Source: Sideroxydans sp. (GTDB lineage Bacteria; Pseudomonadota; Gammaproteobacteria; Burkholderiales; Gallionellaceae). Taken from it: a stretch of DNA of 64,000 nt. How positions within the stretch are numbered: position 1 is the first letter of the stretch; every line of letters starts with the position of its first letter. Location of the stretch: assembly GCA_027310665.1 (NCBI GenBank), contig DAIDAJ010000127.1:38201-102200 (forward strand), in the 5' to 3' direction. Below are positions 26,111-33,571 of this stretch, piece after piece. The notes beneath the pieces are model-generated. The model was not told the origin of the DNA and searched no databases. It worked only from the letters and a program-made list of their open reading frames with translations. Made by a program: the position numbers and the translations under genes.

Positions 26111-26779
26111 TTGAAGATCAATTTCAATACCAAAGAAGTGACCATATTGCTGGCAGCTTCATTGATGAGCTTTCTGGCCAATATTCCCGATTCCATTCTG
26201 GGTAACCTGGTCGACAAGAGGATATTGTTGGTCGCCTTGGCTACCCTGGTGGTTGTAGCGATGTTCCGCTATTTGCGGATGCTGCTGTTGTTTACCATTT
26301 CAATCCTGGCAATCGGCGCAAACCTTCCGGCGGAAATGGCATCCATGTTGGGTATCAGCCAGACGGCATTGCTCGTATCCCTTGGCTTCGTGGTTGCGAT
26401 CACGCTGCTGAACCGCTACATGAACTGGTTGCCAACCGATAAGGAATCACCTCCTCCGGAGACCGGGGATGTGCGCCAGGCCATGCTTGCCGCAATTGAA
26501 AAAGGGGACAAGGCTTCCGTGGAGCGGCTGTTGGCCATGAATACCAACGTCAACTTCACCCTGAACGGTACGACGCCATTGCATCTGGCTGCCGAGAAAG
26601 GCTACCCCGAGATCGTGCGGCTACTCATCGCTTACGGGGCGGACTTTCAAAAAGAGAATGCCGAGGGGAAAACTCCCCTGGATGTGGCTCTGGCAAAAAT
26701 GAAGTTCATCCAGACCGAGGAGATACTCATCAACGCCAATAATACTTATGGTGCGATCTATGGCCGGCCGGAAACTTGA
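26111..26779 (+). CDS. Membrane-anchored ankyrin-repeat protein
   Basis: 222 residues from TTG 26111, which has AAAGGGGG 4 bp upstream; a GTG at 26072 gives 13 more residues but lacks such a site. Three hydrophobic segments occupy residues about 8-110 (TILLAASLMSFLANIP, ILLVALATLVVVAMF, LLLFTISILAIG and TALLVSLGFVVAITLL). A cytosolic C-terminal half carries ankyrin repeats: one clear unit has TPLHLAAEKGYPEIVRLLIA followed by YGADFQKENAEGKTPLDVA. Ankyrin repeats mediate protein contacts. No partner is visible. It is followed by a strong terminator at 26878-26906. Confidence 0.75.
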   Translation: MKINFNTKEVTILLAASLMSFLANIPDSILGNLVDKRILLVALATLVVVAMFRYLRMLLLFTISILAIGANLPAEMASMLGISQTALLVSLGFVVAITLLNRYMNWLPTDKESPPPETGDVRQAMLAAIEKGDKASVERLLAMNTNVNFTLNGTTPLHLAAEKGYPEIVRLLIAYGADFQKENAEGKTPLDVALAKMKFIQTEEILINANNTYGAIYGRPET

Positions 26780-26877
26780 AGCGTCGTAGCCACGAACCAT
26801 GGAAACCCATGCTAAAACCATGGAAATGGCGGTACCTGGGGTTCCATCGTCGTAAAGCGGCAAGGTTCAGTGATGAG

Positions 26878-26906
26878 AAAAAAAGCGACCGATGGGTCGC
26901 TTTTTT
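26878..26906. terminator. Intrinsic terminator, shared-stem family copy 1
   Basis: AAAAAAGCGACC-GATG-GGTCGCTTTTTT: a perfect stem with A- and T-runs, so it can work in both directions. It ends the ankyrin gene. Related stems occur five more times in this window. Confidence 0.9.
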
Positions 26907-26972
26907 CATGCATGTTCCCCTGTAAACTTGGCGTCTTGCCGTGTGGCATTTCCAAACGATGAAGGTGCGAAC

Positions 26973-27629
26973 ATGAAAAAGGAATTTTGGCTGGAGCGCT
27001 GGGAGCGGGCAGAGATCGGCTTTCACCAGGACGAGATCAACCCGTATTTGCGTCAGTACTGGAAGGAGTTGCCCTGTTCAGGCAGCGGCGAGGTGTTCGT
27101 GCCGCTGTGCGGCAAGAGCCAGGACATGGTATGGCTGCGCCAGCAGGGATGTACGGTGCTGGGTGTGGAGCTCAGTTCCATCGCGGTGCAGGATTTTTTC
27201 AAGGAAAGCGGTAAATCACCCGCGCATACGAAAAACGACAAGTTCGAGATCTGCGAAGCAGACGGCATTCGAATTATGTGCGGGGATTTCTTCGACCTGG
27301 GCAAGAAAGACCTGGCGAACATCAGCGCGGTGTACGACCGTGCATCGCTGGTCGCCTTGCCGCCGGACATGCGCGAGCGTTATGCGCGCCACCTGGTAGA
27401 TATCCTGCCGCCGGCGACGAAGATCCTGCTGATCACGTTCGATTATCCTCAGGCGGAGATGCAGGGACCGCCGTTTGCAGTGTCGGTGGGCGAAGTCGAG
27501 GCGCTCTACAGCAAGTACGCCGATATACGCCTGCTGGCGCAGGAAGATGCGCTGCAGCTCAACCCGCGTTTCAAGCAGCGCGGCGTGAGCCGGATGGAGG
27601 AGAACATTTTTCTGCTGACCTTGCGCTAG
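26973..27629 (+). CDS. tpm: Thiopurine S-methyltransferase
   Basis: A 218-residue SAM-dependent methyltransferase. MKKEFWLERWERAEIGFHQDEINPYL is the TPMT N-terminal signature, then VFVPLCGKSQDMVWL, GCTVLGVELSSIAVQDFF (SAM-binding acidic residue) and VYDRASLVALPPDMRERY. Bacterial TPMTs methylate thiopurines and also inorganic selenium or tellurium species. ATG 26973 follows GAAGGTG; a longer frame upstream runs through the terminator and is not used. Single gene, convergent with the rhodanese gene. Confidence 0.9.
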   Translation: MKKEFWLERWERAEIGFHQDEINPYLRQYWKELPCSGSGEVFVPLCGKSQDMVWLRQQGCTVLGVELSSIAVQDFFKESGKSPAHTKNDKFEICEADGIRIMCGDFFDLGKKDLANISAVYDRASLVALPPDMRERYARHLVDILPPATKILLITFDYPQAEMQGPPFAVSVGEVEALYSKYADIRLLAQEDALQLNPRFKQRGVSRMEENIFLLTLR

Positions 27630-27761
27630 AGTGTGACGTTGCCTGCGTTGGTGCAATTCCATTCGCGCATAACAAATCCTGATTGGCTACGAATTCAGTT
27701 AGCCTCCTTTTCCGCAGGCGAAAGAAAAGGTTCAACGCAAATAGTCCATTAGCAGAATCTG

Positions 27762-27789
27762 CGTCATTCCGGCGAAGGCCGGAATGACG
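27762..27789. repeat. REP-like palindrome, solo copy
   Basis: A perfect palindrome with 12-bp arms (CGTCATTCCGGC and GCCGGAATGACG) around GAAG, in the gap between convergent genes. It is the half-element of the two larger inverted-repeat elements at 31768-31875 and 34170-34301, and may act as a terminator. Confidence 0.8.
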
Positions 27790-27815
27790 GTCTTTGGAAG
27801 ATGTCGCCAACGCGC

Positions 27816-28391
27816 TCAAATGACGGTAAGTCCCAGCGAGCACCAGTCCTGCATGCCGCCGCGATACCACTTGAGCTTGCCGGCGGGGTAGCCCAGAGCG
27901 AGCAGGGTGCGGATGTAGTTCGGCGTCTGTCCGCACCACGGGCCGTTGCAGAAGATCGCGAGTGTGCTGGCGGCCCCGAAGTCGTAAGCCCCCGCAGTTT
28001 CCTTCACGCCGAACGATTCGATCAGTGTCTTCTTCACGCCCGGCAGGTCTGTGGCCTGGCCTGCCATGTTCTGCGCATAGGGGATGTTGACTGCGCCGGG
28101 GATGGTGCCCTTCGCATACCAGTCCGGGGTGCGGGAATCGACAACCATGAGATGGCCCTCGCCCTGGCGTATGCGCTTCAGGCAGTCCAGCACTTCCAGT
28201 TCGCCCAGCGTTTCCACTCCCGGCGCCAGTTGCATCGGCTGGATGCAATACGGTGGGCACTTGCGCGCGATGACTGCATAATCCGTCCTGATCGTCGCTG
28301 CCGGGTCCTGTTCGCGTTGTATCGTGATGAGTCTGCCCAGGTGCAGTACTTCCACCGTCGGCATGCCTGCGCATATGTTGTAGTCGGTCAT
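27816..28391 (-). CDS. Rhodanese-domain protein
   Basis: 191 residues from ATG 28391; the longer open frame upstream has no support. The rhodanese domain (about 65-185) shows VVDSRTPDWYAKGTIPGAVNIPY and an active-site loop CNGPWCGQTPN with the catalytic Cys, then LGYPAGKLKWYRGGMQDW. The first 60 residues have several cysteines (NICAG, KCPPYCIQP). It would transfer sulfane sulfur or act as a redox/thiol protein. The CNGPWC pair is typical of periplasmic or quinoprotein-associated rhodaneses, but no signal peptide is seen. Confidence 0.82.
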   Translation of the reverse strand: MTDYNICAGMPTVEVLHLGRLITIQREQDPAATIRTDYAVIARKCPPYCIQPMQLAPGVETLGELEVLDCLKRIRQGEGHLMVVDSRTPDWYAKGTIPGAVNIPYAQNMAGQATDLPGVKKTLIESFGVKETAGAYDFGAASTLAIFCNGPWCGQTPNYIRTLLALGYPAGKLKWYRGGMQDWCSLGLTVI

Positions 28392-28454
28392 GGCGATTCT
28401 GTCTCTGAAAATGGCGTGGGGGTTTTGATTGTACCGGAGCGGATATTGATGAGT

Positions 28455-28507
28455 CCGTTCGTGTTGAGCCCTTCGACCCGGCTCGGTACAGGCCTGTCGA
28501 AACATGA
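28455..28507. repeat. Dispersed GTTCGTG…GAGCC…TTCGAC repeat, copy 1
   Basis: Contains CCGTTCGTGTTGAGCCCTTC, then CGAC, a GC-rich centre and CCTGTCGAAACATGAA, giving partial inverted symmetry. Related copies lie at 28969-29022 and 39175-39200. It is a common type of intergenic repeat in proteobacteria. Confidence 0.6.
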
Positions 28508-28557
28508 ATGGCCACATTCCTGCACCATGGAAAAGATGACGCCATCTCTCCTGCAGT

Positions 28558-28583
28558 AAAAAAGGCGACCCCGGTCGCCTTTG
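28558..28583. terminator. Intrinsic terminator, shared-stem family copy 2
   Basis: AAAAAAGGCGACC-CC-GGTCGCCTTTG downstream of the small lipoprotein gene (minus strand). Same stem as the copies at 38373, 44314 and 59267. Confidence 0.85.
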
Positions 28584-28647
28584 TCGGTAAATACAGTCTG
28601 GAATGCGCCGAATCAAACACGCTCTTTCAGCCCCTCGCGCCTGACGT

Positions 28648-28839
28648 CTACTTCTTGTCGCCTTTGCTTGCGTCCTGAATTTTGTCCCCGGCTTTTTCAA
28701 TCTGCTGACCGGTTTTATCGACTGCGTTGTCCACTGCTTTGCCGGCTTTCTCTGCCGGGCCTTCCTTCTGGCAGGCCGACAGCATCACAACGATCGCACC
28801 CATGATGAGGGTTGCACTGATTGTTCTTTTAATCTTCAT
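28648..28839 (-). CDS. Small lipoprotein, stress-type
   Basis: A 63-residue protein with an N-terminal signal (MKIKRTISATLIMGAIVVML) and lipobox LSAC, so Cys23 is probably lipidated. The mature part is a charged helix rich in Lys/Asp/Ala (KAGKAVDNAVDKTGQQIEKA). Its length and heptad-like spacing resemble small envelope lipoproteins of unknown role. GGGAGAAATTCAAA precedes the ATG. It ends at the terminator at 28558-28583. Confidence 0.75.
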   Translation of the reverse strand: MKIKRTISATLIMGAIVVMLSACQKEGPAEKAGKAVDNAVDKTGQQIEKAGDKIQDASKGDKK

Positions 28840-28968
28840 TTTGAATTTCTCCCGATAATGTAATGAGTGTGCATCCCCCGATTTTGTCGAAGGCGCATGT
28901 CTCCAGCCGCCCGGCTAGACTGGGTACTATTGATCCGTCACGGTGAAGTATTAACACCGTTCTGGCTG

Positions 28969-29022
28969 CACTTGTCGAAGCCCATTCACCTTTCGACAAG
29001 CTCAAGGCGAACGGACTTCAGA
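28969..29022. repeat. Dispersed inverted repeat, copy 2
   Basis: CTTGTCGAAG…TTTCGACAAGCTCAAGG followed by CGAACGG, a hairpin upstream of the small lipoprotein gene and related to the repeats at 28455 and 39175. Confidence 0.6.
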
Positions 29023-29084
29023 CTTCGCAGTGCCGGATCAATATCTCTTCTAATATCCAACGGCATGAGCGTCACCGTAACGGA

Positions 29085-29258
29085 TCAGATACGCTTGACG
29101 GCTTCCTTGACATCGCCAAAGGATTTTTCGGCTTTGCCGGCGATTTGTTTGTTGAGGCCTTTGACCTGCTGCTCCTTGCTGCCCACCAGCTTGCCGGCTT
29201 CTTCCTGCACCTTGCCGGCGACGTCCTTTGCTGCACCTTTGATTTGATTCTTGTTCAT
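29085..29258 (-). CDS. CsbD-family stress protein
   Basis: 57 residues from ATG 29258 (NKNQIKGAAKDVAGKVQEEA). An ATG 15 bp upstream overlaps the GGAG ribosome site, so the second is preferred. KGAAKDVAGKVQEEAGKLVG and QVKGLNKQIAGKAEKSFGD are the two CsbD-like repeats. CsbD proteins are induced by general stress; the molecular role is unknown. It sits in a cluster of small minus-strand genes. Confidence 0.88.
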   Translation of the reverse strand: MNKNQIKGAAKDVAGKVQEEAGKLVGSKEQQVKGLNKQIAGKAEKSFGDVKEAVKRI

Positions 29259-29365
29259 GATCACGTTCTCCATTCAAGTTGGCAGGTCAGCCCTGCTGGA
29301 GTTTCAGATTGAACGAAAAGATGCGGAAAATCTGTGCGGTAACATACCTAAATAAGGCCTTGCTA

Positions 29366-29629
29366 CTATTTCTTGGTGAATAGATCATCGAGCGGATTTT
29401 TCCCTACAGGTTCACTTCCCGAAACTCTCTGCACCGTGAACTCCTCTTCGATGTTGTCACGATAAAAGCTCCAGGCCGCCCCTGAACTGCTGAGCCGGCG
29501 CCAGATATCCTCGCTGACGCCGCTGTACTGGAGCGTGCTGCCGGTGTCGAGCTGTACCTGCAACATGCGTGCTCGCGCGTCGTAGCCGATGGCGCGCAGC
29601 TTGCCGGAATTGATCTTTTTCATTTCCAT
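29366..29629 (-). CDS. KTSC-domain protein
   Basis: 87 residues from ATG 29629; ATG 29623 is also possible. The KTSC domain covers residues about 5-65: SGKLRAIGYDARARMLQVQL, STLQYSGVSEDIWRRL, SFYRDNIEEEFTVQRV. KTSC domains occur alone or beside lysyl-tRNA synthetase-like and phage proteins and have no settled function. It lies between the DUF4124 and CsbD genes. Confidence 0.8.
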   Translation of the reverse strand: MEMKKINSGKLRAIGYDARARMLQVQLDTGSTLQYSGVSEDIWRRLSSSGAAWSFYRDNIEEEFTVQRVSGSEPVGKNPLDDLFTKK

Positions 29630-29652
29630 CGTTCTTGGGTTCCGGTGGTTAT

Positions 29653-30045
29653 CTATTTGGACCACACGACATTGCCGTTGACCGAATAGGGCGAGCATCC
29701 CGCATCCAGTGTGGCAAGTTTTTGATCCACAAAATCCGACTTGCCGACGAAGCTGATCACGCGTCCATCGTTGCAGATCACAAAGGCCTTGGGATTGGGC
29801 CTGGACAGGAATGCCTCATACACACCGCGCTGCTTGTCTGGCGCGGGCAAGGGGACGGCATCGACGTTGCTGCCGCCTGATTGTGACGATTGCTGACTTG
29901 AGGTATGGATGGTCTGGGAGGTGCTGCCCGGCGGGCATGGACGCTCCGAATAAACCAGGCCTTCGGGTGTCTGGCACTTGTAGACGCCTGCCTGTGCTGC
30001 CGAAGTAATCAGGGCGAGGATGATCAACAGGAATATTTGTTTCAT
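29653..30045 (-). CDS. DUF4124-domain periplasmic protein
   Basis: 130 residues from ATG 30045, with AGGGGAAGC just upstream. The signal peptide is KQIFLLIILALITSAAQA. The mature start GVYKCQTPEGLVYSERPCPPG is the DUF4124 domain with its cysteine pair; a Ser/Gln-rich linker follows, then a C-terminal part with FVICNDGRVISFVGK and DAGCSPY. Exported, function unknown. It has one of the repeated promoters (30198-30225) and a structured leader (30105-30187). Confidence 0.82.
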   Translation of the reverse strand: MKQIFLLIILALITSAAQAGVYKCQTPEGLVYSERPCPPGSTSQTIHTSSQQSSQSGGSNVDAVPLPAPDKQRGVYEAFLSRPNPKAFVICNDGRVISFVGKSDFVDQKLATLDAGCSPYSVNGNVVWSK

Positions 30046-30104
30046 TGCTTCCCCTTTTTTGAACAAGTGGTGCCGCTAGCGATCTTCCCGGTTGTGCGGG
30101 ATTC

Positions 30105-30187
30105 CTTGCGCCAGCCTCGTCCTGGGGATTCCGCGGTGAGCCTCGTACCGTGCATGCGGTGCGATGTGCGTATGGCGGATTTGCAAG
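30105..30187 (-). ncRNA. Repeated structured leader element, copy A
   Basis: Read on the minus strand, pairing segments nest: CTTGC (30187-30183) with GCAAG (30109-30105), TCCGC with GCGGA, and a hairpin ACCG-CATGCA-CGGT. It lies between the promoter at 30198-30225 and the DUF4124 start. Copies B (31155-31240) and C (34500-34626) keep the pairing; B changes the hairpin to CACCA/TGGTG. No known riboswitch class was recognised. The ncRNA label is a proposal. Confidence 0.5.
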
Positions 30188-30197
30188 TGGAACGAAC

Positions 30198-30225
30198 TGT
30201 ATGTGAGTTGGCCGGGGAGTGTCAA
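30198..30225 (-). promoter_or_regulatory. Repeated promoter, copy P1 (DUF4124 gene)
   Basis: Minus strand: TTGACA (30225-30220), 16-bp spacer, CATACA (30203-30198), then GTTCG. The start of transcription would be near 30191, leaving a leader of about 145 nt. Confidence 0.65.
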
Positions 30226-30296
30226 TAAAGCCGCCATGGATGCAGGCATTTTATCGGTGAAGATGAAATTAAATTTAAGTCTGACGGCCGGGACCA

Positions 30297-30905
30297 TCAG
30301 AAATTGTATATGCCGATGTAATGGGTGATTTCCTGTTGTTCGTTCTTGACCGCGGTTATCGTCAGCCAGAATGGATGGAGGATGCGACCTTCCTTGGTCC
30401 TGATGCGGATTTCGCCACTCCAGTAGCCGGTCTGCAATAGCTGCTTCCAGAGCTGCTCGTAATATTTTCGATCATGCAGTCCGGATTTGAAGATGCGTGG
30501 ATTCCTCCCGACGATCTCTTCCATGCTGTAGCCCAATTTGTCCAATAGCTTCTGGTTGGCACGGACGATGTTGGCTCTTGCATCGGTGATCAGGGTCGGG
30601 TCCTTGATTTCGAAAGCGACAGCGGCAATGCGCAGGTCCGCCTCGACCTGCTCGCGCTCTGCAATATTCCGGACCAAGGGGCGAAATATAAGATAGTAAA
30701 AAATGGGGAACAGCAGCAGGGACAGCATTGCTGCATCCAGCAAGGCAGCCAGCGTTTCGGACATGGGCGGAAGCAGAGCCAGCACTGCCATCAAGAATGC
30801 TTCAATGAAGAATACAGACCCGATCAATACGATCAGCAATCTTCTGACCGACTGCTGGTTTTCCCTGTTGTGCTTTCTTAGTTGGGCTATTGAGCGTTTA
30901 AACAT
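30297..30905 (-). CDS. Two-TM membrane PAS-domain protein without output domain, paralogue 1
   Basis: A 202-residue protein. Two transmembrane segments (about 22-45 and 58-75) enclose a short periplasmic loop. A coiled linker (REQVEADLRIAAVAFEIKDP) leads to a PAS domain (about 90-200): LITDARANIVRANQKLLDKLGY, IFKSGLHDRKYYEQLW and FWLTITAVKNEQQEITHYIG. The protein ends right after the PAS domain, where diguanylate cyclases such as the one at 40260 continue into the linker and GGDEF. Very similar to the product of 31963-32601. It may form heterodimers with larger PAS-GGDEF proteins; this is inference. Promoter P2 and leader B lie upstream. Confidence 0.85.
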   Translation of the reverse strand: MFKRSIAQLRKHNRENQQSVRRLLIVLIGSVFFIEAFLMAVLALLPPMSETLAALLDAAMLSLLLFPIFYYLIFRPLVRNIAEREQVEADLRIAAVAFEIKDPTLITDARANIVRANQKLLDKLGYSMEEIVGRNPRIFKSGLHDRKYYEQLWKQLLQTGYWSGEIRIRTKEGRILHPFWLTITAVKNEQQEITHYIGIYNF

Positions 30906-31154
30906 GGCTGGTTCATTTTCATGAAGTTTTTTTAATATGGAAACTACCTGCTCAATTCCTGTGTCTTGACTGGCAGGATCGCGCGTTGACTCTGACGACG
31001 CTATTGAAGGAGATATCGCATTCGTGCCGGATCGCGCAGCGAACGAGCCCGCTGAATTGTGGTTGCCGGATGGCCATGTGGCGTTTTATTTTTCAAGTGG
31101 CTCCCCTTTGGTAACTGGTGTGCTGTTGCGATGCTTCCCATGCGTGAAAGATAT

Positions 31155-31240
31155 CCTTGGGCCAGCGGTCTCGTACCGGGGATTCCGCTGTAAGCCTCAC
31201 CATACGTGTGGTGTTGATGTTTCTGTGGCGGATATGCAAG
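31155..31240 (-). ncRNA. Repeated structured leader element, copy B
   Basis: Minus-strand order as in copy A: CTTG/CAAG outer stem, TCCGC/GCGGA, hairpin CACCA-CACGTA-TGGTG. The closing pairs differ from A and C on both strands of the stem (G-C to A-T), which supports pairing. It lies between promoter P2 and the PAS gene that starts at 30905. Confidence 0.5.
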
Positions 31241-31250
31241 TGGGTCTCAC

Positions 31251-31278
31251 TGTAGGGGAGGCAGAAGGGATATGTCAA
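31251..31278 (-). promoter_or_regulatory. Repeated promoter, copy P2 (PAS gene at 30905)
   Basis: TTGACA (31278-31273), 16-bp spacer, CCTACA (31256-31251), then GTGAG. The -10 is weaker than in the other copies. Confidence 0.5.
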
Positions 31279-31471
31279 CGAAATTGCCGCGGAAACAAGC
31301 GTTGTAACGATGCAGGTAAAATTTGCGTCAAGCGACCGCTTGATGAACGTTAACTTTTACCCGATCGCAGTGTTCGTTACCGTACCGATCACTTCATGTG
31401 TCTCGGGTATATTCGTAACAAATGTGCGCTACTCTAATCAGAGCGGATGATTAAAAGACGGCGGGGGATAT

Positions 31472-31672
31472 ATGTGCTCAAAAAGTTTTTTGATGCGGTG
31501 GGAAATGTACTTCAAGGCAAAAGATGCGGCGTCAAGAGAAGAAAAAGCTGAGTTGCCATTGAATCCCCAACATGAAGGCAGTGAAATCGACAGCCCCGTA
31601 GTCGGGGGTTCCGAAATGAAGGAAGCAAGTCCCGATCCCGGTATGGCGAAGCCCGTTCACCTGTCTACATAA
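31472..31672 (+). CDS. Doubtful small reading frame, unknown
   Basis: 66 codons starting at ATG 31472, with GGGGGAT 3-4 bp upstream. The product is hydrophilic (KAKDAASREEKAELPL, GGSEMKEASPDPG) with no recognised domain or signal peptide. It stands alone on the plus strand in an intergenic region full of repeats. It may be spurious. Confidence 0.25.
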   Translation: MCSKSFLMRWEMYFKAKDAASREEKAELPLNPQHEGSEIDSPVVGGSEMKEASPDPGMAKPVHLST

Positions 31673-31767
31673 GCAACAACTTGCCCGGCGGATTTCGAAT
31701 CACACCGGTCAGCATCTCAATTATTGAGGTTTCCATAATTGGCGACAACAAGCGAAGCCCTTTACCT

Positions 31768-31875
31768 CGTCATTCCGGCGAAGGCCGGAATCCAGCGAGT
31801 TTATTCAACATGCTTTTGCCCCGGTTGCGGGAGTTTGTTTTTTTTGACTGGATTCCGGCCTTCGCCGGAATGACG
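31768..31875. repeat. MITE-like element with 28-bp perfect inverted ends
   Basis: The 28-bp left end (31768-31795, core CATTCCGGCGAAGGCCGG) is the exact reverse complement of the right end (31848-31875). The 52-bp interior is AT-rich and noncoding. The same ends bound the element at 34170-34301, and a solo copy lies at 27762-27789. Confidence 0.85.
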
Positions 31876-31962
31876 GTGGCTTAAAAAAAATTTGTGTAAT
31901 GGATTATGGAAGGATCAATGTTTTGACTGAGCAGGTCACCAGCAAATCGGACAGACTGGACG

Positions 31963-32601
31963 TCAGAAATTGTAGATGCCGATGTAATGCGTCGTTTCCT
32001 GGTGCTCGTTCTTCACGGCGGTTATGGTCAGCCAGAATGGATGGAGAATGCGCCCTCCCTTGGTCATGATGCGGATCTCGCCGCTCCAGGCGCCGTCCTC
32101 CAATAAGTGCTTCCAGAGATTTTCATAATACTTCCTGTCATGCACTCCCGATTTGAACATGCGGGGGTTCCTGCCCACAATCTCTTCCAGGCTGTAGCCG
32201 GTTTTTTCCAGGAACTTCTGGTTGGCACGGATGATGTTGGCCTTTGCATCGGTGATCAGGGACGGGTCCTTGATCTCGAACGCGACAGCGGCAATGCGCA
32301 ATTCCGCCTCGACCTTCTTGCGCTCGGCAATGTTAAGGATCAAGGGACGAAAGATAAGAAAGTAAAAAATGGGGAACAGCAGCAGGGTCAGCAACGATGC
32401 ATCCAGCAATGCCTCTCCTGTTTTGGATAAGTGCGTAAGCGACAGCACCACATCCATCACCACCACCTCGATGAAGAATACCGACCCGATCAATACGATC
32501 AATAACTTTCTTACCGACCGATAACTATCTTCTTCCGGATCTTTTTGCGGGGCTGATGGCTCGCTGGACATGGCTCGTTGGTCCTGGTTGTCGATTTCCA
32601 T
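31963..32601 (-). CDS. Two-TM membrane PAS-domain protein without output domain, paralogue 2
   Basis: A 212-residue close paralogue of the 30297-30905 product; from SVRKLLIVLIGSVFFIE to the C-terminus most residues match. Two transmembrane segments, a linker (ERKKVEAELRIAAVAFEIKD) and one PAS domain (SLITDAKANIIRANQKFLEK, RMFKSGVHDRKYYENLW, ending THYIGIYNF). The N-terminal 28 residues differ and are hydrophilic. It follows the rhodanese gene by 56 bp and is probably transcribed from promoter P3. No output domain, so it must act through a partner. Confidence 0.85.
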   Translation of the reverse strand: MEIDNQDQRAMSSEPSAPQKDPEEDSYRSVRKLLIVLIGSVFFIEVVVMDVVLSLTHLSKTGEALLDASLLTLLLFPIFYFLIFRPLILNIAERKKVEAELRIAAVAFEIKDPSLITDAKANIIRANQKFLEKTGYSLEEIVGRNPRMFKSGVHDRKYYENLWKHLLEDGAWSGEIRIMTKGGRILHPFWLTITAVKNEHQETTHYIGIYNF

Positions 32602-32657
32602 GCGGGCGAATAACCTGCGGTATTTGCCTTGTTTCCCGGGACTGACTTTCTGCCGGC

Positions 32658-33080
32658 TTAATACTCCGCCTCGCGGACCTGTGGCATTCCTTCAGATTCC
32701 CAGCGCGCGATGCCACCGGCCAGGTTGATCACCTTTTTATAGCCCATCATCTGCAGCACGGCAGCCGCCATGGCCGAACGGCCGCTGGTGGCGCAGTAGA
32801 CGACGATCTGCCGGTCGCGCGCGCCGGACAGGGGCGGGTAATGCTTGGGGTAGCTCGTGTCGGCAGCAGCCTCGATGATGCCGCGCGGTACGAGATGCGC
32901 ACCGTCGATATGCCCGTGCTCGAACTCGGCGGCCTCGCGCACGTCGACAAGCAACAGGTCTTCCTTGGCGTCCAGCTTGGCCTTGAGCTCTGCAGGGGTG
33001 ATCTCGGTGATGCAGGACTTGGCGGCACGCACGAAGTCCATCAGGCCTGCAGGTTGTTCGGGTTTGAATAGGTTATACAT
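32658..33080 (-). CDS. Rhodanese-domain protein (single domain)
   Basis: A 140-residue cytosolic rhodanese. Residues about 25-130 form the domain: ITPAELKAKLDAKEDLLLVDVREAAEF, HIDGAHLVPRG, active-site loop VVYCATSGRSAMAA with the Cys, and VINLAGGIARWESEGMP. The CATSGRSA loop (six residues after Cys) fits a sulfurtransferase. It has promoter P3 (33148-33175), about 60 nt upstream, and is followed by the PAS-only gene. The link between sulfur transfer and PAS sensing is suggestive but unproven. Confidence 0.9.
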   Translation of the reverse strand: MYNLFKPEQPAGLMDFVRAAKSCITEITPAELKAKLDAKEDLLLVDVREAAEFEHGHIDGAHLVPRGIIEAAADTSYPKHYPPLSGARDRQIVVYCATSGRSAMAAAVLQMMGYKKVINLAGGIARWESEGMPQVREAEY

Positions 33081-33147
33081 TGTCGGTTCTTTCTTTCATG
33101 GGTGGGGATGGATGATTGCTAAGTCCGGTATTGCAGCCGGGACGAAC

Positions 33148-33175
33148 TGTATGGGACCTGATCGAGGCATGTCAA
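33148..33175 (-). promoter_or_regulatory. Repeated promoter, copy P3 (rhodanese gene)
   Basis: TTGACA (33175-33170), 16-bp spacer, CATACA (33153-33148), then GTTCG. Leader of about 60 nt and no copy of the structured element. Confidence 0.65.
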
Positions 33176-33226
33176 CGCTGCTGATGCAAGGGATATGGCT
33201 GATCAGGCCCCGGGAATGACGCATCT

Positions 33227-33571
33227 TTATTTTCCTGCGCTGTTGATGGCGTCGATTTTCCTGTTGTACTCGTCCGTCGCATGGTTGCATTGCCGGATGG
33301 TCTTGATCAATGCATCGACGGTCATGCCGCATTCCCGCAGGGCCTGGCGGTCGGCCTGCATGGTGTCGACGAGCGCGGCGAATGTCGCGTTGTCCGCAAG
33401 CGGCTTGGGCGGCGGGCATTTGCTTGCAAGCAGTTCCGCGCTGGCGTCGCAGGTGAGGGCATGGGGAACAACGGGAACGGTTCTGCATCCTGCGATGAGC
33501 ATGCTGCCCGCCAAAATCGGCACAAGTGTTGAACAAATGAGTCTCGACGATCTCCTGAGTGCTTTCATCAT
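33227..33571 (-). CDS. Small lipoprotein resembling an o-spanin (Rz1-like)
   Basis: A 114-residue protein. The signal sequence ends in a lipobox (MLIAGC). The mature N-terminus is Pro/Val-rich (RTVPVVPHALTCD) with a second cysteine pair (KCPPPKPL) and a C-terminal helix (AALVDTMQADRQALRECGM, then TIRQCNHATDEYNRK). This resembles Rz1-type outer-membrane spanin lipoproteins. Its start overlaps the stop of the upstream coiled-coil protein by ATGA, as in Rz/Rz1 pairs. No other phage gene is near. The spanin reading is a hypothesis. Confidence 0.55.
   Translation of the reverse strand: MMKALRRSSRLICSTLVPILAGSMLIAGCRTVPVVPHALTCDASAELLASKCPPPKPLADNATFAALVDTMQADRQALRECGMTVDALIKTIRQCNHATDEYNRKIDAINSAGK

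Larger units (their letters stand above)
30906..31962. other. 1.06-kb intergenic region with promoter, leader and repeats
   Basis: Between the two PAS-only genes. It holds leader B (31155-31240), promoter P2 (31251-31278), a doubtful small reading frame (31472-31672) and a MITE-like element (31768-31875). The stretch 31280-31470 shows nothing I can assign. Confidence 0.7.
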
